Below are positions 1 through 6,923 of a DNA stretch of 12,920 nt, one piece after another; position 1 is the first letter of the stretch, and the number at the start of each line of letters is the position of its first letter. A program made the translations under genes and the position numbers. The notes under the pieces are model-generated. The model did no database searches. It saw only the letters and a list, made by a program, of their open reading frames with translations, and was not told the origin of the DNA. Source of the stretch: CALGFH01 sp036003705 (GTDB lineage Bacteria; Actinomycetota; CALGFH01); contig DASYSE010000104.1 in assembly GCA_036003705.1 (NCBI GenBank), forward strand, positions 1 through 12,920, read 5' to 3'.

Positions 1-1007
1 CGGTAGGCGTCCAGCCGGGTACGGTCGCCGCTCTCCAGCACGGCCAGGCCGGCCTCGGCGGCGAGCTGGCCCGACTCCATGGCGTAGTCGATGCCCTCGC
101 CGTTGAACGGGTTGACCAGCCCGGCGGCGTCGCCCACGAACAGCACGCCGCGGTACAGGGGCGGGTGGCGACTGGCCCCCATCGGCAGCGGAGCCGAGCG
201 GGGCTTGGCGACGGCGTCGTCCAGGGCGAAGCCCCATTCAGGGCCGACCGTCGGCAGCCACTCCTCGAGCAGGCCCTTGTAGTTGGTGTTGCGGAAGTGG
301 TCGGAGGTGTTGAGCAGGCCGAGGCCGACGTTCACGGTCCCGTCGGCCAGCGGGAACACCCAGCCGTACCCGGGCAGCAGATGGTCGCCGTTCCACAGCT
401 CGAGGTAGGAGTCGATCCAGGGATCGACGTCGCGGCGCGACCGGTAGTACTGGCGGATGGCCACCCCGATGGGGCGGTGCTCGTCCCTGACCAGGCCGAG
501 GGACTGGGCGAAGCGGCTGGAGGCACCGTCGGCGGCCACCACCACCTCGGCCCGGAGGTCGACCGGGTCCTCGCCCTCGCGGCGGACGATCGCCCCCCTG
601 ACCAGCCCGCGCTCGACCAGCGGCTCGATCACCTCGGTGGCGTCCCACAGGTCGGCCCCGGCCCTGGCGGCGGTGCGGGCCAGCAGCTGGTCCAGGTCGG
701 CGCGGGGCCGGGCCAGCCCGAACGACGGGTAGTCGTCCAGCTCCGGCCAGGGCAGCTCGATCACGTGGCCGCCGCCGTGCACCTTCAGCCCCGCGCTGCG
801 CGACCAGCTCTGGTACTCCTCGCGCAGGCCCATGCTGTCAAGGGCACGGACCGCCCTTGGGGTGAGTCCGTCGCCGCACACCTTGTCACGCGGGTAGCGC
901 TGCTTCTCGCACAGACACACGCGGGCGCCACCCCTGGCCAGGTGAAATGCGGTCGCCGCGCCGCCGGGGCCACCGCCGATCACCAGCGCGTCGTAGGCGT
1001 CGTCCAC
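1..1007 (-). CDS. Geranylgeranyl reductase-family flavoprotein, MenJ-like (C-terminus cut by window edge)
   Basis: FAD-dependent oxidoreductase of the geranylgeranyl reductase family, which saturates isoprenoid double bonds. The visible 335 residues open with a Rossmann dinucleotide motif (VIGGGPGGAATA, residues 9-20). The family's RDKVCGDGLTP segment with Cys44 follows at about 40-50, then ADGASS at 159-164 and the second FAD motif GDAAGLVNPFNGEGI at 292-306. The end is missing; relatives run about 400 residues, so roughly 60-80 are lost. I chose the GTG start at 1007 because GGGAGG lies just upstream and the nearby ATG is out of frame. It lies 103 bp downstream of menG on the same strand. 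In mycobacteria a homologue (MenJ) reduces one prenyl unit of menaquinone, so partial saturation of the menaquinone tail is the likely job. Archaeal-type lipid or chlorophyll-type reductases share the same fold, so the substrate is inferred from context. Confidence 0.85.
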   Translation of the reverse strand, partial: MDDAYDALVIGGGPGGAATAFHLARGGARVCLCEKQRYPRDKVCGDGLTPRAVRALDSMGLREEYQSWSRSAGLKVHGGGHVIELPWPELDDYPSFGLARPRADLDQLLARTAARAGADLWDATEVIEPLVERGLVRGAIVRREGEDPVDLRAEVVVAADGASSRFAQSLGLVRDEHRPIGVAIRQYYRSRRDVDPWIDSYLELWNGDHLLPGYGWVFPLADGTVNVGLGLLNTSDHFRNTNYKGLLEEWLPTVGPEWGFALDDAVAKPRSAPLPMGASRHPPLYRGVLFVGDAAGLVNPFNGEGIDYAMESGQLAAEAGLAVLESGDRTRLDAY

Positions 1008-1033
1008 CTCGCCTCCCAGCGGACCGCGTCCAT

Positions 1034-1062
1034 TTGTGAATCGGCGCACAAGTTCGCCGATT
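1034..1062 (-). promoter_or_regulatory. Two overlapping inverted repeats in the MenJ-like gene leader
   Basis: Just upstream of the GTG start at 1007 sit two perfect, overlapping inverted repeats. AATCGGCG-N8-CGCCGATT spans 1039-1062 and TTGTG-N8-CACAA spans 1034-1051. The loop of each contains an arm of the other, so as RNA hairpins they exclude each other. They could be a protein-binding site or an alternating leader structure in the menG to MenJ-like spacer. The repeats are read directly; any function is inference. Confidence 0.35.
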
Positions 1063-1110
1063 GGAGTGTAGGGCGCGCAGTGTGTCACGGCAACCGGATC
1101 GGCACCATCT

Positions 1111-1878
1111 CTACGGGCGGGCCACGCCGCGGTGCAGGGCGACGATGCCGCCGGAGAGGTCGCGCCAGGCGACCGCGGTGAAGCCGGCCTGCTGAATCCA
1201 GCGGGCCAGGCCGGGCTGGTCGGGCCAGGCGCCGATGGAACGGGCCAGGTACTGGTAGGCCTCGGGGTCGGAGGTCAGCCGGCGCGCGGCCATGGGCATC
1301 AGCCGGGTCAGGTAGCGGCGGTAGACGCCGCGGAGCAGGGGCACGACGGGCTGGGAGAACTCGCAGACGACCAGCCGGCCGGCGGGCCGCAGCACCCGGC
1401 GGAACTCGAGCAGCCCCTGCCCGGGCTCGGGCAGGTTGCGCAGCCCGAAGGCGATCGTCACCAGGTCGACGCTCCCGTCCCGCAGGGGCAGCTCCAGCGC
1501 GTCGCCGACGGCGTACGGGAGGGACCTGGGGGGGTCCGGCCGGAGGCGGGTGCCCCGGCCGCCGGTCGGGGCGCCTGGCGCCCCACCGGCGGACCGGGCG
1601 CGAAGCAGCATCTCCCGGGAGAAGTCGAACCCGACGACCACGGCGGCGGGGGCCGCGGCGGCCAGCTCGCGGGTGAGGGCGCCGGTGCCGCAGGCCACGT
1701 CCACGGCGACCTCGCCCCCGGCCGGCCGGGCGGCCCTGGCCGCCGCCCGCCGCCAGCCCCGGTCCTGGCCGAGCGAGAACACGCTGTTGGCCAGGTCGTA
1801 GCGGGGGGCGACGCGGTCGAACATCCGGCGCACGCCCTCGGCGGTCCGCTGGGCCGCCGGTGCCGGTTGGCTGCGCAT
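1111..1878 (-). CDS. menG: Demethylmenaquinone methyltransferase MenG/UbiE
   Basis: SAM-dependent C-methyltransferase that converts demethylmenaquinone to menaquinone, the last ring step of the pathway; cytosolic, probably membrane-associated. The 255-residue protein has the UbiE N-terminal signature (MFDRVAPRYD, 19-28), the SAM-binding motif I (DVACGTG, 60-66), GFDFS at 83-87 (acidic residue for SAM ribose), FGLRN at 144-148 and the family's C-terminal GGIVALHRG (243-251). Length is slightly above the usual 230-240 because of a Pro/Gly/Arg-rich insert at about 95-119 between the GFDFS strand and the DALELP strand; the DNA of this insert is a strong inverted repeat. It starts 8 bp after the regulator's stop codon and very likely shares its transcript. 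The ribosome binding site is weak, which fits translational coupling. Identity is secure. Confidence 0.95.
   Translation of the reverse strand: MRSQPAPAAQRTAEGVRRMFDRVAPRYDLANSVFSLGQDRGWRRAAARAARPAGGEVAVDVACGTGALTRELAAAAPAAVVVGFDFSREMLLRARSAGGAPGAPTGGRGTRLRPDPPRSLPYAVGDALELPLRDGSVDLVTIAFGLRNLPEPGQGLLEFRRVLRPAGRLVVCEFSQPVVPLLRGVYRRYLTRLMPMAARRLTSDPEAYQYLARSIGAWPDQPGLARWIQQAGFTAVAWRDLSGGIVALHRGVARP
1559..1592. repeat. Long GC-rich inverted repeat inside menG
   Basis: Arms at 1559-1575 and 1577-1592 pair over 16 bp with one bulged base (1567): CCGCCGGT plus GGGGCGCC against GGCGCCCC plus ACCGGCGG. It encodes menG residues about 96-107, inside a non-conserved insert, and keeps the reading frame open. 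Confidence 0.6.
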
Positions 1879-1886
1879 CGCCGGCC

Positions 1887-2420
1887 CTAGACCGTCGGGG
1901 GGCGGCGCACGGGGGTGGCCAGCACCACCGCGGTGCGGGTGCGGGCGACCCCGTCGACGGCCTGCAGGCGCTGGAGGACGTCGGACAGCTCGGCGATCGA
2001 CCGGGTGCGGACCACCAGCAGGTGGCTGTCCTCACCGGCCACGCTGTAGGCGGTCTCGACCTGGGGGATGGCGGCCAGCGCCTCCTCGGTCGCCGCCGCG
2101 TCCATCGAGTCGCTCGGCAACACGCTGACCAGCGACAGCACGCCGAGCCCGAGCAGCTCCGGGTCGACCGCGGCGTGGTAGCCGCTGATGACCCCGCGGG
2201 TCTCCAACCGGTGGACGCGCTCGTGCACGGACGCGGCGGACAGGCCGACCGCCCTGCCGATCTCGGTGTAGGTGGCGCGGGCGTTGGCCTGCAGCGCCCG
2301 GATGATCGCCAGGTCGGTGTCGTCGAGGGAGGCCCGCACCGGACCGGCACCCTCATGGATCGGTACGACTTTGTTCGGCATATCACCCGTTCTCTTCGAA
2401 CGTTTCTGCCTATCTGGCAC
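1887..2420 (-). CDS. Lrp/AsnC-family transcriptional regulator
   Basis: One-component DNA-binding regulator, normally a dimer or octamer that senses an amino acid or related metabolite. In 177 residues it carries an AsnC-type winged HTH (about 32-80: LDDTDLAIIRALQANAR, then recognition helix SAASVHERVHRLE at 61-73) and the ligand-binding RAM domain (about 88-168, with VAGEDSHLLVV at 127-137). The start is uncertain: GTG at 2420 gives a basic 13-residue leader, while ATG at 2381 (MPNKVV) would give 164 residues; neither has a convincing Shine-Dalgarno sequence. It heads the menG transcription unit, so it may control menaquinone genes, or simply itself as many Lrp proteins do. The effector cannot be read from sequence. 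Confidence 0.92.
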   Translation of the reverse strand: MPDRQKRSKRTGDMPNKVVPIHEGAGPVRASLDDTDLAIIRALQANARATYTEIGRAVGLSAASVHERVHRLETRGVISGYHAAVDPELLGLGVLSLVSVLPSDSMDAAATEEALAAIPQVETAYSVAGEDSHLLVVRTRSIAELSDVLQRLQAVDGVARTRTAVVLATPVRRPPTV

Positions 2421-2439
2421 TAGCGAACCCCGATCCGTT

Positions 2440-2449
2440 AGGATATACT
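2440..2449. promoter_or_regulatory. Overlapping divergent -10-like boxes
   Basis: The 119-bp gap between the Lrp-type gene and the small plus-strand ORF is locally AT-rich. It contains TATACT (2444-2449) on the plus strand and TATCCT (2445-2440) on the minus strand. Neither has a good -35 box at 16-18 bp, so this is only a candidate divergent promoter; the minus-strand box would give a very short leader for the GTG start at 2420. Confidence 0.25.
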
Positions 2450-2539
2450 CCGAGTGTAACCAAATAGATCGCCGAGCAGGCCCCGGGAAGGAATCGTACC
2501 CCGGCGGCCAGCTTCACGGTGCCCGAAGGAGGGTCGAGC

Positions 2540-2665
2540 ATGCTGTCCATCACCTACCAGGTTGCGCGAGCCCGCCAGGCCGAGCTGCTCGCCCAGGCCG
2601 AGGCGGCCCGGGAGCAGCGGGTCGCCCGCCGTCGCCGCCGCGAGCAGCGGCGCGCAAGGCGATGA
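2540..2665 (+). CDS. Small Arg-rich hypothetical protein (41 aa)
   Basis: A 41-codon ORF from ATG to TGA, preceded by the near-perfect ribosome binding site AAGGAGGG at 2526-2533 with 6 nt spacing. The product begins MLSITYQVARARQAELL, then turns into an Ala/Gln/Glu helix and ends in a strongly basic, Arg-rich tail; it is predicted to be one continuous amphipathic helix. No family is recognised. It stands alone between two minus-strand operons, with candidate -10 TATACT about 90 bp upstream and a perfect hairpin 15 bp downstream, so it has the parts of a self-contained transcription unit. A nucleic-acid-binding or membrane-surface role would fit the charge but is inference. It could still be a chance ORF in GC-rich DNA. 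Confidence 0.5.
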   Translation: MLSITYQVARARQAELLAQAEAAREQRVARRRRREQRRARR

Positions 2666-2680
2666 CCGCCCACGACGGCT

Positions 2681-2714
2681 GACGCCCCCGACCGCGGCAA
2701 GGGTCGGGGGCGTC
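2681..2714. terminator. Perfect 13-bp hairpin, probable bidirectional terminator
   Basis: GACGCCCCCGACC (2681-2693) pairs perfectly with GGTCGGGGGCGTC (2702-2714) across an 8-nt loop. It sits between the end of the small plus-strand ORF and the stop of ccsB on the opposite strand, where both transcripts should end. There is no T-tract, common for high-GC bacteria. Confidence 0.7.
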
Positions 2715-2728
2715 GTCGTCTCCGGCGA

Positions 2729-3652
2729 CTACTGGCCGTAGGAGTGCAGGCCGACGATGACGGTGTTGACCGCGTAGAAGTTGAACGCCAAGGCGGCCAG
2801 GCCGACGACGGCCAGCCAGGCGGCGCGGCGGCCGCGCCAGCCGGCGGTGGCCCTGGCGTGGAGGTAGGCGGCGAAGATCGTCCAGCTGATGAACGACCAG
2901 GTCTCCTTGGGGTCCCAGCCCCAGTAGCGGCCCCAGGCCGCCTGGGCCCAGATGGCTCCGGCGATGATGGCGAAGGTCCAGATCGGGAAGCCGAACGCGG
3001 TGGTGCGGTAGGCGAGCTCGTCGAGGGTGTCGGCCGACGGCAGCCGGTCCCAGATGCCGGCGTGGCGGGCGACCGCCTGGTCGACCTCGACCCGGTCGGC
3101 GGTCTTGGCGCCGCCGGCGACCAGCGGCGGGGCGGGGGCGCGCTGGCGACGCTCGACGCGGTCCTTGACCAGGTACAGGATGCTGAACACGGCGGCCAGG
3201 CAGAGCACCGAGGAACCGGTGATGGCCGCGGCCACGTGGATTACGATCCAGCGGGAGTTCAGCGCCGGGACCAGCGGACCGGCGGGCACCCGGAACACCA
3301 GGCCGCCCAGGGCCATGGCCAGCACCGCCGGCAGCAGCACGAACACCCCGAGCGGGCGGATCTCCGGCCGCCGGTACACCCAGACCAGGAAGCCGGCCAC
3401 CGTGACGATCCCGACGATGATCGAGAACTCGTACATGTTGCCCCATGGCACCCGGCCGGCGGCCAGGCCCCTGGCGACGGCCGCGCCGAGGTTGGCGGCC
3501 AGTCCGGCCACGGTCACGGCCAGACCGGCGGGGCCAAGCCAGCCCACCCGGAAGGAGAACTCGAGCCCGAACAGCGCGGCGGCGACCACGTAGCTGACGA
3601 CGGCCAGCCAGGCGAGTGTGTCGGACAGGGTGGCCAGCTCCGCCGGCGACAT
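2729..3652 (-). CDS. ccsB: Cytochrome c biogenesis protein CcsB/ResC (CcsA-type, WWD haem handler)
   Basis: Integral membrane half of the System II cytochrome c synthase, which moves haem across the membrane and attaches it to CXXCH motifs outside. It has 307 residues with about eight hydrophobic helices. The WWD haem-binding motif WGRYWGWDPKETW is at 240-252. The three histidines expected for this family are present: H139 and H303 flanking the WWD loop on the outer side, and H265 in the helix after it. The conserved PWGNMYEF segment is at 69-76. A variable hydrophilic loop (about 163-210) separates the two halves. It starts 12 bp after resB, so the two subunits are co-translated neighbours. 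Naming varies: CcsA in plastids, ResC in Bacillus, CcsB in actinobacteria. It probably matures the cytochrome c encoded at 10025-10681. Confidence 0.95.
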   Translation of the reverse strand: MSPAELATLSDTLAWLAVVSYVVAAALFGLEFSFRVGWLGPAGLAVTVAGLAANLGAAVARGLAAGRVPWGNMYEFSIIVGIVTVAGFLVWVYRRPEIRPLGVFVLLPAVLAMALGGLVFRVPAGPLVPALNSRWIVIHVAAAITGSSVLCLAAVFSILYLVKDRVERRQRAPAPPLVAGGAKTADRVEVDQAVARHAGIWDRLPSADTLDELAYRTTAFGFPIWTFAIIAGAIWAQAAWGRYWGWDPKETWSFISWTIFAAYLHARATAGWRGRRAAWLAVVGLAALAFNFYAVNTVIVGLHSYGQ

Positions 3653-3664
3653 GGCGGGTCTCCT

Positions 3665-5311
3665 CTACGTGGAGCGGTCCGGGGCGTCAAGCGTACCGCG
3701 TTCCACCTGCTGGGCGAGCCGGGCCAGCTCGCCTTCGAAGGCGGGCTTGCCCTGGAGGGCGAGCCCGGCCAGCTCGACCCGGGTGGTGCCCGGCCCGGCC
3801 GGGGTGGCCCTGACCCAGATCCGGCGCCTGGTCAAATACAGCGACGGGATCAGCCCACCCAGGAGCAGCGCGGCGGCGGCGGCGACGATCGGCACCCCCG
3901 GGTCGCGGGCCAGGGTGAACACGCTGTACTGCTTGAGCCCGGTGAACGACACCTCGAGTCCGTTGGCCAGCTCGCCCGACTGGCCGAGGCCGAGGAGCAG
4001 CGGCCGGTCCCCGAGCGGCTTCAGCCTGGTGCGGTCGAGGGTGAACACGCTCTGGGCCCGGTCGGCCTGGAGGTCGCCCTGGTAGGGGAGCACCACCAGC
4101 ACCGGCCGGACCAGCCGGGGGTCGTTGCAGAACGGCGCCCCGCCCGGGCAGTCGGGCGCGGTCCGCAGGCCGGTGAACATGGTCAGCTCCAGGCCGACCT
4201 GGGGGTGGGCCCTGGTGACCTTGACCGCCCCGGTCGACCATTCCGAGGCCGGGTCGCGCAGGGTCAGCACCTCCTGGGGGGCCAGCAGCTCCGTGCCGTC
4301 CTTGCCGAGCACCCGCACCACCGGGACGTAGCCGTAGTCGGACTGGAAGATCCGCACCCCGTCGACCGTCATGGGCCGGTTGGGGGCGACCCGCTGGGAC
4401 TGGGTCGGGTGGCCGTCCAGGTCCAGGGCGGTCAGCCGGGAGACGAACTCCTTCGGGGTGTTGTTGTCGTGGAAGGAGTTGGTGAAGTCGTCCAGCCGCA
4501 GCTGGAAGGGGGCCAGCCGCGTCAGGCCGAAGAACCGGCCGGGGGTGAAGGTGTCGTAGGCGACCCGGGCGTTCGCCCAGGTCTGGCCCTCGACGATGGC
4601 CGCCTGGCCGCGGTACCCGTAGCCCTTGCCGTAGGCAAGCCCGACCAGCAGCACCAGCAGCGAAACGTGGAACAGCAGGCTGGACGCCTCGCGCAGGTAC
4701 CCCTTCTCCGCTGCCAGCTCCCCCCGACTGACCGGGGGACCCCCTCGGGAGAGCTCCCCGACCAGCCGGGGGACCCCCTCGGGGTCCCCCGGACCCCAGG
4801 GGTCAGGCCCGTCCGGATGGTCGGCCACGCGGTAGTGGTGGCGGCGCAGGACCGTCCTGGCCGCCCGGATGGCCTGCTCGGGGGACGCGCTGGTGTCGAA
4901 GACGGCCCGGGTGCGGTAGCGGTCGAGGCTCCCACCCCGGGGTGGCCGCGACCGGAGCACGCGCACCAGCGCCCTGGACCTGGGCACCAGGCAGGCGACC
5001 AGCGCCCCCAGCAGGGCCAGGTAGATGGCCATGTACCAGGCCGAGCCGAAGACGTCGAACAGGCCGAGGCGGTCCAGCACCGGGGCGAGCGCCGGGTGGT
5101 CCCCGAAATACTGGTCGACCCGCCGGGGGCTGATGCCCTCCTGCGGGAACAGGCTGCCCAGGATCGAGGCCGCGGCCAGCACGACCAGCAGGACCAGGGC
5201 GGTCCGCATGGAGCGGTACTCGCGCCAGGCCTGGCGCAGGGTGTGGCCGAGCCCCGGCCGCCGGGACGGCGGTTCCGGTCGGGCGGCTGGGGGTCTGAGC
5301 TCGACGGCCAC
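3665..5311 (-). CDS. resB: Cytochrome c biogenesis protein ResB
   Basis: Second subunit of the System II haem lyase; partners CcsB/ResC and presents apocytochrome c. The 548-residue protein has three N-terminal helices (about 37-55, 90-110, 210-226), a large extracytoplasmic beta-rich domain (about 230-470), and a last helix at about 475-491 followed by a basic cytoplasmic tail. The signature AEKGYLRE (201-208) precedes SLLFHVSLLVLLVG with the conserved haem-linked His215. The start is GTG at 5311, preceded by GAGGAT and 13 bp after the ccdA stop. A Gly/Pro-rich stretch at about 165-198, just before AEKGYLRE, looks inserted, and its DNA carries a duplicated 18-mer and a perfect hairpin. Two cysteines of the outer domain (in a DCPGGAPFC segment) could form a disulfide. 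Identity is secure. Confidence 0.94.
   Translation of the reverse strand: MAVELRPPAARPEPPSRRPGLGHTLRQAWREYRSMRTALVLLVVLAAASILGSLFPQEGISPRRVDQYFGDHPALAPVLDRLGLFDVFGSAWYMAIYLALLGALVACLVPRSRALVRVLRSRPPRGGSLDRYRTRAVFDTSASPEQAIRAARTVLRRHHYRVADHPDGPDPWGPGDPEGVPRLVGELSRGGPPVSRGELAAEKGYLREASSLLFHVSLLVLLVGLAYGKGYGYRGQAAIVEGQTWANARVAYDTFTPGRFFGLTRLAPFQLRLDDFTNSFHDNNTPKEFVSRLTALDLDGHPTQSQRVAPNRPMTVDGVRIFQSDYGYVPVVRVLGKDGTELLAPQEVLTLRDPASEWSTGAVKVTRAHPQVGLELTMFTGLRTAPDCPGGAPFCNDPRLVRPVLVVLPYQGDLQADRAQSVFTLDRTRLKPLGDRPLLLGLGQSGELANGLEVSFTGLKQYSVFTLARDPGVPIVAAAAALLLGGLIPSLYLTRRRIWVRATPAGPGTTRVELAGLALQGKPAFEGELARLAQQVERGTLDAPDRST
4732..4792. repeat. Duplicated 18-mer and perfect hairpin inside resB
   Basis: An 18-base unit at 4732-4749 recurs exactly at 4766-4783. 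The second copy is the left half of a perfect palindrome: CCGGGGGACCCC (4766-4777), loop CTC, GGGGTCCCCCGG (4781-4792). The two copies are read in different frames of resB (residues about 188-194 and 177-182) and lie in a non-conserved Gly/Pro-rich insert. Confidence 0.65.
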
Positions 5312-5324
5312 GGGCGGATCCTCG

Positions 5325-6098
5325 CTACAGGGGCAGGGTGATCGACCCGGACCAGATCTTGAGCTGGGTCAGCAGGGTGTCCCAGAGGCCGGTGAGCAGC
5401 AGCACGCCGATCACCACCAGCATCCCGCCTCCGACCAGCTCGAACAAGCGGAAGCGGGCCCGCAGGGCGGGGAACCGCCCAAGTGCCCGCCGGAACCCGA
5501 GCGCGGCGACCAGGAACGGCAGGCCCAGCCCGATCGAGTAGGCGAACAGCAGCAACGCCCCACGGCGGGCGCCGCCGCCCCCGACGGTCGCCAGGCCGAG
5601 CACGGCGCCGAGGGTGGGCCCGATGCAGGGCGTCCAGCCGAGCCCGAACACCATGCCCAACGGCAGGGCGCCGGCCAGCCCGCCCGGCACCTTGTCGGCC
5701 CGCAGGCGGCGCTCGCGGTACAGGAAGCCGGGCTTGATCACCCCGGCCAGGAACAGGCCCATGACGATCACCAGCACCCCGGCGACCCTGGCGACCAGGC
5801 TCCGGTTCAGGACCAGCCAGGAGGTGACCGCACCGAGGGCCGCCCCGAGGGCGACGAAGACCAGCGAGAACCCGAGCACGAACAGGGCGGCGCCGGCCAC
5901 CACCCGGCCGGCCCTGGGGTCGCCCCGCTGCTCGACGTCCTGGCCGCTCACCCCCGACATGTAGGAGAGGTAGCCGGGGACCAGCGGCAGCACGCAGGGC
6001 GAGGCGAACGACACGAACCCGGCCAGGGCGGCCACCGCCAGGGCGACCAGGAGATTCCCGTCGACCACGATCTGCTGCGCCCGCTCCGCCCAGCTCAT
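5325..6098 (-). CDS. ccdA: CcdA-type thiol:disulfide electron transporter
   Basis: Six-helix membrane protein of the CcdA/DsbD-beta family. It carries electrons from cytoplasmic thioredoxin to the outer face, keeping the CXXCH cysteines of apocytochrome c reduced through a ResA-like partner. The 257 residues contain the two redox-active cysteines in their usual settings: SPCVLPLVPGY with C35 in the first helix, and GWTPCIGPTLGA with C158 in the fourth. The ATG at 6098 overlaps the stop codon of the thioredoxin-fold gene by 4 bp (ATGA), showing translational coupling; a longer frame reading upstream through that gene is spurious. resB follows 13 bp after its stop. Length and motifs are normal for the family. 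Confidence 0.94.
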   Translation of the reverse strand: MSWAERAQQIVVDGNLLVALAVAALAGFVSFASPCVLPLVPGYLSYMSGVSGQDVEQRGDPRAGRVVAGAALFVLGFSLVFVALGAALGAVTSWLVLNRSLVARVAGVLVIVMGLFLAGVIKPGFLYRERRLRADKVPGGLAGALPLGMVFGLGWTPCIGPTLGAVLGLATVGGGGARRGALLLFAYSIGLGLPFLVAALGFRRALGRFPALRARFRLFELVGGGMLVVIGVLLLTGLWDTLLTQLKIWSGSITLPL

Positions 6099-6700
6099 CG
6101 GGACACCCGCTCGACCAGGTCGGTGAGGAAGGCGGCCTGGCGATGGGGCTCGGTGCCGGGGAGGACCCCGGAGACGCTGGCCGCGACCCGGCCCTGGCGG
6201 TCGACGACCAGGGTGTACGGCGGGCCGACGGGACCGAGCGCCCCCAGGCGGGCGGGCAGCAGCGCCGGCCGGTCGAACAGCGACGGGTAGCCGACCTCGA
6301 ACTCCTCCAGGTAGGAGGCGGCCGCGCCGCGGTCGTCGAGGATGTTGATCCCGACCACCCGGGCGCCGCGCCCGGTGAGCGCCTCGCTGGCCAGCTCCAG
6401 GCCCTCCTGCTCGGCCCGGCAGGGCCCGCACCAGGAGGACCAGAAGTTCAGCACCAGCGGCCGGCCGCGCAGGCTGCCCAGGTCGAGGCTGGCCCCGTCG
6501 AGGGTCTGGCCGCTGAAGGACGGCAGGGGCCGGCGCGCGGCCTCCGGCAGCACCGTCACCCCCGGCGCCACCGTAAGGACCTGGCCCGTCCCGGCCTCGG
6601 GAACCAGGCCCTTCCCCCCGCCGCCGGCCAGGGCGACAACGGCCACGACGGCGGCCGCGACGACCACGGCCCCCAGGATCGAGGCGGTGCGGCGCGGCAT
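6095..6700 (-). CDS. Membrane-anchored thiol-disulfide oxidoreductase, ResA/TlpA-like
   Basis: Extracytoplasmic thioredoxin-fold reductase of the AhpC/TSA-Redoxin group; in System II it reduces apocytochrome c cysteines using electrons from CcdA. The 201-residue protein has an N-terminal signal anchor (about 6-25, Ala/Val-rich), then a redoxin domain from about 58: SFSGQTLDGASLDL, the strand LVLNFWSSWCGPC with active-site C91/C94, and a cis-proline region VGPPYTLVVD (158-167). I chose the ATG at 6700 because GAGG precedes it and the anchor begins right after; the frame stays open upstream to 7015 but that part overlaps the divergent control region. It is first in the operon with ccdA, resB and ccsB. 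The gene could be called resA, but other TlpA roles cannot be excluded. Confidence 0.92.
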   Translation of the reverse strand: MPRRTASILGAVVVAAAVVAVVALAGGGGKGLVPEAGTGQVLTVAPGVTVLPEAARRPLPSFSGQTLDGASLDLGSLRGRPLVLNFWSSWCGPCRAEQEGLELASEALTGRGARVVGINILDDRGAAASYLEEFEVGYPSLFDRPALLPARLGALGPVGPPYTLVVDRQGRVAASVSGVLPGTEPHRQAAFLTDLVERVSR

Positions 6701-6772
6701 GGCGACCTCGGCTTGCTCGACGACGGGGGCCCGGGCCCCTCCGGGGTTCGAGTGTATCGACCGTGACCGGAA

Positions 6773-6782
6773 CGCATGCGTC
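6773..6782. promoter_or_regulatory. Palindrome in the divergent control region
   Basis: The 223-bp spacer 6701-6923 separates the cytochrome c assembly operon from the b6f-like operon. It contains the perfect palindrome ACGCATGCGT, flanked by CCGG on both sides with one extra base on the left. It lies 20-30 bp upstream, on the minus strand, of a -10-like TACACT (6756-6751) for the resA-like gene. CCGTGACC occurs at 6761-6768 and again at 6826-6833. A shared operator is possible but unproven. Confidence 0.3.
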
Positions 6783-6847
6783 CGGCAATGTGCGCTTGTG
6801 CGTTGCCCGTTGGTGCCGATACCGGCCGTGACCTGCGCGACCTCACG

Positions 6848-6876
6848 TTGGCTGACCCCTTGACCAATGCTAGGAT
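6848..6876 (+). promoter_or_regulatory. Probable sigma-70-type promoter of the b6f-like operon
   Basis: TTGGCT (6848-6853) and TAGGAT (6871-6876) are separated by exactly 17 bp, each matching 4 of 6 consensus bases. This would start transcription near 6883 and leave a leader of about 40 nt before the GTG start at 6924. A nearby TTGACC (6860-6865) has no -10 at the right distance. Confidence 0.5.
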
Positions 6877-6923
6877 GCGACGGCAGGGGACGATCGGATC
6901 GCTCGACGCTGGAGGCCGCCGGG

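Noticed and set aside
1034..1062. An RNA pseudoknot formed by the two interlocked repeats
   Set aside because: The order of arms is right, but there is no linker between the second strand of the 8-bp stem and that of the 5-bp stem, so both cannot form together sterically.
165..1181. A 338-codon plus-strand frame opposite the MenJ-like gene
   Set aside because: The opposite strand encodes a full set of FAD-binding and family motifs in the correct order, so this frame is a shadow.
2744..5341. An 865-codon open frame on the plus strand across the cytochrome c assembly genes
   Set aside because: It is antisense to ccsB and resB, has a Gly/Pro/Arg/Gln-rich composition typical of a GC-rich shadow frame, and no recognisable domain; the minus-strand proteins carry clear family motifs.
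6099..6788. A 487-codon frame that would extend CcdA upstream as a fusion
   Set aside because: The extra part is an Arg/Gly-rich out-of-frame reading of the thioredoxin-fold gene; the ATGA overlap at 6095-6098 gives the natural CcdA start.
6860..6888. TTGACC as the -35 box of the b6f-like operon
   Set aside because: The sequence 17 bp downstream (GCAGGG) bears no resemblance to a -10 box, while TTGGCT/TAGGAT has exact 17-bp spacing.
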